A DNA stretch of 64,000 nt from contig NZ_CP058529.1 of the NCBI RefSeq assembly GCF_013401515.1, forward strand, positions 682,001 to 746,000, given 5' to 3'. Below the pieces are notes generated by a model. That model made no database searches and was not told the origin of the DNA. It saw only the letters and a program-made list of their open reading frames with translations. The stretch is from Halorarum halophilum (GTDB lineage: Archaea; Halobacteriota; Halobacteria; Halobacteriales; Haloferacaceae). Positions 60,258 through 64,000 of the stretch are shown one piece after another (the first letter of the stretch is position 1; every line of letters begins with the position of its first letter). Position numbers and translations under genes: made by a program.

Positions 60258-60902
60258 GTGATCGACGAGTGCCTGGTCGTCGAGGTCCGCGTCACCGGGG
60301 ACGACTGCCCGCTCGCGGCCGCGACGCGTGCGACCGGAACGCGGGTCGAGGCCGAACCGCCGCTCCTGCGCCGCGACGGCAACGCCCTCCTCCGGTTCTC
60401 CGCGCCCCGCGGCGAGGACCTCGCTGGGGCACTCGACGCGGACGAGCACGTCCGGTACCTCCACCGGTCCAGGGGCGACGGCCGGGACCGGTACCGGTGC
60501 CTGTCGATGCACGCCTGCGTCGTCCACGACCTCATCGACGCGGGGTTCATGGCCGAGTCGCTGACGTACGCCGAGGGGGAGGGCAGGTTCGAGGGCGCCG
60601 TCGTCGGGCGCGAGGTCCTCCGCGGCGTGATGGAGGCGGCGGGGGAGGCCGTCGGCGTCACGCTCGAACGGGTGTACCCGCTCGGCCCGCAGTCCGGGGA
60701 CGCGGCCGGCCGGTGGGACGTGACGCCCGCCCAGGAGGCGGCGCTGCGGGCGGCGATGGCGGCCGGCTACTTCTCGGTTCCGAAGGGTGCGACCGCCCAG
60801 CAGGTGGCCGACCACCTCGACATCAGCAAGTCGGCGTTCCTCGAACGGTTGCGCCGGGGGCAAGCAACGCTGTTCGCGCAGGTGCTCGGGGAGGAACTGT
60901 GA
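60258..60902 (+). CDS. HTH-10 (bacterio-opsin activator-type) regulator next to paa
   Basis: 214 residues from GTG 60258, chosen because it is at leaderless distance from the box at 60226-60237; a GTG four codons earlier exists. The N-terminal ligand-type domain (VIDECLVVEVRVTGDDCPLA) is followed by a C-terminal HTH-10: TPAQEAALRAAMAAGYFSVP and GATAQQVADHLDISKSAFLE. Family members regulate neighbouring catabolic operons. Divergence from paaA suggests it controls phenylacetate degradation. Confidence 0.88.
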   Translation: MIDECLVVEVRVTGDDCPLAAATRATGTRVEAEPPLLRRDGNALLRFSAPRGEDLAGALDADEHVRYLHRSRGDGRDRYRCLSMHACVVHDLIDAGFMAESLTYAEGEGRFEGAVVGREVLRGVMEAAGEAVGVTLERVYPLGPQSGDAAGRWDVTPAQEAALRAAMAAGYFSVPKGATAQQVADHLDISKSAFLERLRRGQATLFAQVLGEEL

Positions 60903-60947
60903 GGCAGATCCTCGGGAGGTGAGCACTCGGTCGTCCGAATCCGCGTC

Positions 60948-61415
60948 TCAGTTCGTGTCCGCATCCCGGTTACCGCTCCCGTAGAGAAGTACACCGGCGA
61001 GCGTCGCGTACGCGACGCCGACTGCGACGACGCCGAATCGGTTCTGATCTGTGAGAAGACGGACGAGACCAAACCCGTAGCCGAGGCCGAGGGCGAGACC
61101 GGTGAGCGTCCTGACGTCGTTCCGTCCCGGGCGGTCGCCGCGACCCGTCGAGAGCCACTCGAGGAGTGCGGGTGCGGGGAGGGCCGCGACGGCGGCGAGG
61201 GGAACGGCGATGCCGTTCGATACCACGATCAACGCCGCGGCGATTCCGGGATAGATCCCCGTACAGCGCGCACAGAGGTGGAGTTCGTTGCCGGCGACGT
61301 CCACCGTGTGACAGCGATCGCGCTCCCCGGGAAGGTGGTGCGAGAGGAGGAACGGCGCCGCGGCGCGAAGCCCCCGTCGGACCTCGCGGAGACGGCCCGT
61401 CCACGCACGGCCCAT
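60948..61415 (-). CDS. DUF2085 family membrane protein
   Basis: 155 residues. The DUF2085 signature HHLPGERDRCHTVDVAGNEL then LCARCTGIYPG sits at 26-56, followed by three hydrophobic segments (AAALIVVSNGIAVPLAAVAA, LTGLALGLGYGFGLVRLLTD and GVVAVGVAYATLAGVLLY). The Cys/His cluster before the first helix may bind metal. Function unknown. The gene starts two bases downstream of the TM2 protein stop. Confidence 0.88.
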   Translation of the reverse strand: MGRAWTGRLREVRRGLRAAAPFLLSHHLPGERDRCHTVDVAGNELHLCARCTGIYPGIAAALIVVSNGIAVPLAAVAALPAPALLEWLSTGRGDRPGRNDVRTLTGLALGLGYGFGLVRLLTDQNRFGVVAVGVAYATLAGVLLYGSGNRDADTN

Positions 61416-61416
61416 C

Positions 61417-61986
61417 TCAGTCCGTCACGTACCGCCACTGGAACTCCTCGTCGGTCTTGGTGAGGTAGATGATCCCCTCGATGAGCCCCAGCAGCGCCGG
61501 GATGCCCGTCCAGAAGAAGCAGAGGTAGATGACGCCCATCCTGTTATCGCCCAGGTAGAACTTGTGGATGCCGAGTCCGCCCAGGAAGATGGCGATGAGC
61601 GCCGCCGCGAGCTTGTCCTTCTCGCCCGAGATGCCGACGGTCTGCGTGGTTCCACACTCGGGACACATCTCGGCCTCGCGGTTGATCACGGCGCCGCAGT
61701 TGGTGCAGTACTTCTCGTCCGCGGTACGACCCGGGCCGGCGCTCCCCGGGACGCGGCTCTGGTTGACCCCGCACTCGGGGCACACCGCCGCGTCGGCCGA
61801 GATATCCTCCCCGCAGGAGATGCAGTGCTTGCGTCCCGTCGTCGCGCCGGCTGTCGGAACCGGCTCCCTGCCGCCGCCCGAGGCGGTCGGATCGTCCTCG
61901 ACGCCGGACGACGTCCGCTCGCGGTCGGCGTCGCCGTCCCCGGCTAACTCGTCTGTGGGATCGTCGGAGGGCTCGTCGCTACTCAT
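61417..61986 (-). CDS. TM2-domain protein with two zinc ribbons
   Basis: 189 residues. An acidic disordered N-terminus to about 50 is followed by two zinc ribbons (HCISCGEDISADAAVCPECG and YCTNCGAVINREAEMCPECG) and a TM2 domain with two helices (AALIAIFLGGLGIHKFYLGD and VIYLCFFWTGIPALLGLIEG). GIHKFYLGD is the TM2 signature. Role unknown; probably one unit with the DUF2085 gene downstream. Confidence 0.93.
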   Translation of the reverse strand: MSSDEPSDDPTDELAGDGDADRERTSSGVEDDPTASGGGREPVPTAGATTGRKHCISCGEDISADAAVCPECGVNQSRVPGSAGPGRTADEKYCTNCGAVINREAEMCPECGTTQTVGISGEKDKLAAALIAIFLGGLGIHKFYLGDNRMGVIYLCFFWTGIPALLGLIEGIIYLTKTDEEFQWRYVTD

Positions 61987-62052
61987 AGGAACGCCGTCAT
62001 CAACCAGTCGTAAATACCTGCCGCAGCCGTCGACCCCGCCGCGTCGGGTGGG

Positions 62053-62514
62053 TTAGTCGCGTCGCTCGATCATGAACTTCATGTCGCCCGCGAACACGGT
62101 GTCGCCGTCACCGTTCGTCATCTCGGTGTTGATGACGACGAGTCCGGCGTCCTCGCGCGAGGAGAACGGCTTCGTCTCGGTGACCTCCATGTCCAGCGAG
62201 ATCGTGTCGCCCTCGTAGACGGGCGCCGGGATGTCCATGTAATTCATCCCGAGGAACGCGATCACGGTGCGCTCGAGGAAGCCGCAGCGGTAGACGAACC
62301 CCGTCGCCAGCGAGAACGTCATCGGGCCGTGCGCCACCCGCTCGCCGAACTGGGAGTCGGCGGCGTACTCGGCGTTCGTGTGCAACTCGGTCCAGTCGCC
62401 GGTGAACGCCGAGTGCATCACGAAGTCCGACTCGGTGACGGTCCGGCCGACGCTCTCGAAGGTCTGGCCCTCCTCGAAGTCCTCGAAGTGGTGTGGCTCG
62501 TAGCTGTATGCCAT
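62053..62514 (-). CDS. MaoC-like hot-dog hydratase
   Basis: 153 residues from ATG 62512-62514. Hot-dog fold with hydratase-2 motif MHSAFTGDWTELHTNAEYAA (Asp and His of the catalytic site) and VAHGPMTFSLATGFVYRCGF. It hydrates 2-enoyl-CoA. Its place 2.5 kb from paaA raises the option of a role in phenylacetate ring cleavage, but haloarchaea have several paralogues, so this is only contextual. Confidence 0.9.
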   Translation of the reverse strand: MAYSYEPHHFEDFEEGQTFESVGRTVTESDFVMHSAFTGDWTELHTNAEYAADSQFGERVAHGPMTFSLATGFVYRCGFLERTVIAFLGMNYMDIPAPVYEGDTISLDMEVTETKPFSSREDAGLVVINTEMTNGDGDTVFAGDMKFMIERRD

Positions 62515-62599
62515 ACCCGACAGACCGCAGGGGGTGGTAAAAATCGCGGCGATAGCGGTGTGATAACATTTAACAGTAAGACGGGCGTACGACGGACCG

Positions 62600-62719
62600 A
62601 TGGTCGGCCGCGCATTCGTCTGTAGCAAGTGTCGCCGGTCCGTGAGCGTCCTCTCCTACCGGGCTTCCTGTCCCGACTGCGGGGCTCCGCTCGAACACGA
62701 CCGAGCGACGGCCGACTGA
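62600..62719 (+). CDS. 39-residue zinc-finger microprotein
   Basis: ATG 62600 to TGA 62717-62719. Two CxxC knuckles, FVCSKCRRSVSVLSYRASCP then CPDCGAPLEHD, bind one zinc. It overlaps the next gene by one base (TGATG), so the pair is translationally coupled. Small CPxC proteins are common in haloarchaea; the function of this one is unknown. Confidence 0.75.
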   Translation: MVGRAFVCSKCRRSVSVLSYRASCPDCGAPLEHDRATAD

Positions 62720-63075
62720 TGGCAGAGGCCGGGACCGACCCGACGGTCATCGAGTCACTCGCCGTGACGACCGAGGACGTCGTCGCAGCGGTCGAGGCCA
62801 GCGACCGCGACCGACGCGACGCGGTCCTTCGTGTGACGCCCCCGTTCTCCCCGCGGATGCGCGCTCGACTCCACGTCGAGGGGGGCGAGGGGACCTACGA
62901 GGGACCGGAACCGATCCACGTCGAGCCGCGGGCGTTCGTCTCGGACGACGTCCCCCGGTTCCCCGGGCGCGGGGCCGAGCGCTGGCGCTCGTCGGTGCGT
63001 GACGCGCTGCAAAAACGTGTGATTCTCGACACCTGCTCCGGACGTCTGACGGTCCGGGTCTCGTACCTCGGCTAG
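62719..63075 (+). CDS. Conserved haloarchaeal protein, unknown function
   Basis: 118 residues from ATG 62719, sharing one base with the zinc microprotein stop. Helical start (ESLAVTTEDVVAAVEASDRD), then a beta-rich part with RVTPPFSPRMRARLHV and GPEPIHVEPRAFVSDDVPRF. No catalytic motif. The last four bases overlap the convergent cold-shock gene. I do not recognise the family. Confidence 0.75.
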   Translation: MAEAGTDPTVIESLAVTTEDVVAAVEASDRDRRDAVLRVTPPFSPRMRARLHVEGGEGTYEGPEPIHVEPRAFVSDDVPRFPGRGAERWRSSVRDALQKRVILDTCSGRLTVRVSYLG

Positions 63076-63266
63076 AGGCGCTGGAGGTTCGTCGCTCGTG
63101 GGCCCTTGTCGGCCTGTTCGATGTCGAACTCCACCTCCTGTCCTTCTTCGAGGTCGGGACCGCCGACGTCCTCCATATGGAAGAAGACGTCCTCGTCCGC
63201 GTCCTCGCTTTCGATAAACCCGTATCCGCCCGTGTCGTTGAAGAATGCGACCGTTCCTTTCGCCAT
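63072..63266 (-). CDS. cspA: Cold-shock domain protein
   Basis: 64 residues, a single CSD. RNP1-like GGYGFIESED and RNP2-like EDVFFHMEDV bind single-stranded RNA. The start MAKGTVAFFNDTG is typical of haloarchaeal CspA. The gene converges on the unknown gene with a 4-base overlap. Box-like sequence gtatatagc at 63303-63311 lies about 40 bases before ATG 63266. Confidence 0.96.
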   Translation of the reverse strand: MAKGTVAFFNDTGGYGFIESEDADEDVFFHMEDVGGPDLEEGQEVEFDIEQADKGPRATNLQRL

Positions 63267-63424
63267 TCGCGATGACCTCGAATCGTGGTAAGGGCTGTCT
63301 GACGTATATAGCTATGGGTCGGATCGGGGCGATCAGGGGACGGGAGCCGGTCGGCGAGGTGTCGTGCCGGTCGCGCCGGCACCGAGCACCCTCCGGCATG
63401 GGCACTGTGAAGGCCCGCCGAGGC

Positions 63425-64000
63425 TCACGCGGGGTGTTCGAGGCTCTCGGTCAGCGCGACGGCGTTCGGCCGTTCGTCGTCCGCCAGCTGCTTCGGGTAC
63501 AGCGCCACCGGGACGACGAAGTCGTCGCCGTGCGCGGTTCGGCCGACGTGGACGAACACGTCGACGTCGTGGCCCTGCACGGTCGCGGTCGCCTCGTACT
63601 TCTCGAACGTCAGCTCCCCGTCGAGCGTCTCGACGGTCCGCTCGCCGACCCGGCTCGGGTCGCTGATCCCCTCGTACTGACTCGCCAGCAGCTCGACGAG
63701 CCGCTTGTTCGAGTAGTCCTCCATCGGGTTGAGGGTCTGACCCGCGATCTCCACCTTCGGGCTGGAGATCACGGCGAACACGCCCAGCCGCGCCTCGCCG
63801 ATGGCTGGGTACTCGACGGTCTTCTCGTAGGTGGTGACCTGGTTCGTCACCTCGACCTGCCGGGTCTGCCCGGCGACCGTGAACTCCCGGGACTCCGTCC
63901 GCTCCTGCGGGCCCTCCGTCTCGTACCCCGTCTCGCCGGCGGTGTCCTCGGACGCGACGGCCGGGTCCGCCGCGAACGAGAGCGGCTCCTCCCCGGTCAC
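63425..64000 (-). CDS. DUF6517-type haloarchaeal lipoprotein-like protein, 5' end outside the window
   Basis: 191 residues visible from the window edge. Begins TGEEPLSFAADPAVASEDTA, a stretch that usually follows a lipobox Cys, so the signal peptide should lie beyond base 64000. The body has VEVTNQVTTYEKTVEYPAIG, GVFAVISSPKVEIAGQTLNP, and VHVGRTAHGDDFVVPVALYP near the end. Likely surface-anchored; function unknown. Truncated by the window, not by mutation. Confidence 0.8.
   Translation of the reverse strand: MTGEEPLSFAADPAVASEDTAGETGYETEGPQERTESREFTVAGQTRQVEVTNQVTTYEKTVEYPAIGEARLGVFAVISSPKVEIAGQTLNPMEDYSNKRLVELLASQYEGISDPSRVGERTVETLDGELTFEKYEATATVQGHDVDVFVHVGRTAHGDDFVVPVALYPKQLADDERPNAVALTESLEHPA

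Noticed and set aside
60241..60260. GTG 60246 as start of the paa regulator
   Set aside because: It is only about 15 bases from the TATA-like core, whereas GTG 60258 is at 27, the leaderless distance.

Overview
This is chromosomal DNA of a haloarchaeon. The sequence is GC-rich, the encoded proteins are strongly acidic, and many genes are leaderless with an A/T-rich box about 27 bases before the start codon. Archaeal and haloarchaeal markers include ribosomal L1-L10-L12 and L11, L37e, LSm, aEF-1beta, the small primase subunit with GINS, aRNase J, an archaeal-type prenyl synthase, TbsP and Elp3. I cannot assign a genus from the sequence alone. No IS element, transposase, provirus or CRISPR array was seen. 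The window is mostly core genome with a few accessory patches.

Layout. 1-5.5 kb: tail of an FAD-synthase-like gene, a frameshifted conserved gene, a VOC protein, a zinc-ribbon protein, an esterase, then folD and glyA (one-carbon metabolism). 5.6-8.8 kb: a large CHAT-protease-like protein, a leaderless 60-residue membrane peptide overlapping its 3' end, and the regulator TbsP. 9-14.6 kb: a YcaO enzyme fused to a ThiF-like domain with a small acidic neighbour, a 5'-nucleotidase-family protein, two UspA proteins and BirA. 14.8-21.1 kb: translation genes (EF-1beta with a small zinc-finger protein, L12, L10, L1, L11) mixed with a TctA permease, a PHP phosphoesterase and a fructosamine-kinase-like protein. 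21.2-25.7 kb: a sugar or polyol oxidation cluster (aldo/keto reductase, two Gfo/Idh/MocA dehydrogenases, a TIM-barrel isomerase). 25.8-30.5 kb: a two-subunit formate-dehydrogenase-like oxidoreductase. 30.5-34.5 kb: ribose-1,5-bisphosphate isomerase family, priS-GINS, a peroxiredoxin.

34.5-46.4 kb: EamA transporter, idsA-rnj, lsm-rpl37e, purF, a three-gene membrane/KaiC-like operon, a DUF420 protein, tRNA-Leu(GAG), thymidine kinase, a Yip1-type protein and an S1/OB/DHH protein whose DHH motif is lost. 46.4-49.2 kb: a more A/T-rich accessory patch (DUF1801 protein; ArsR-SRPBCC-small membrane protein operon). 49.2-57.2 kb: histidine kinase, Elp3, ZIP transporter, amidohydrolase, ThrRS. 57.5-60.9 kb: a phenylacetyl-CoA epoxidase operon paaABCD, whose PaaD zinc ribbon is a separate gene, with a divergent HTH-10 regulator. 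60.9-64 kb: small membrane, zinc-ribbon, MaoC, cold-shock and lipoprotein-like genes.

Points most worth attention: the CHAT/peptide/TbsP locus; the YcaO locus; strong RNA-like structures in three gene-free stretches (before priS, in the rnj leader, after tRNA-Leu); a 25-base promoter block shared 23/25 between L11 and the zinc-finger/EF-1beta operon; a perfect palindrome in the promoter of the sugar cluster; and a two-copy intergenic repeat whose terminal hairpin differs in sequence but not in form. Start positions were chosen from family length, leaderless promoter spacing and overlap with the upstream gene.
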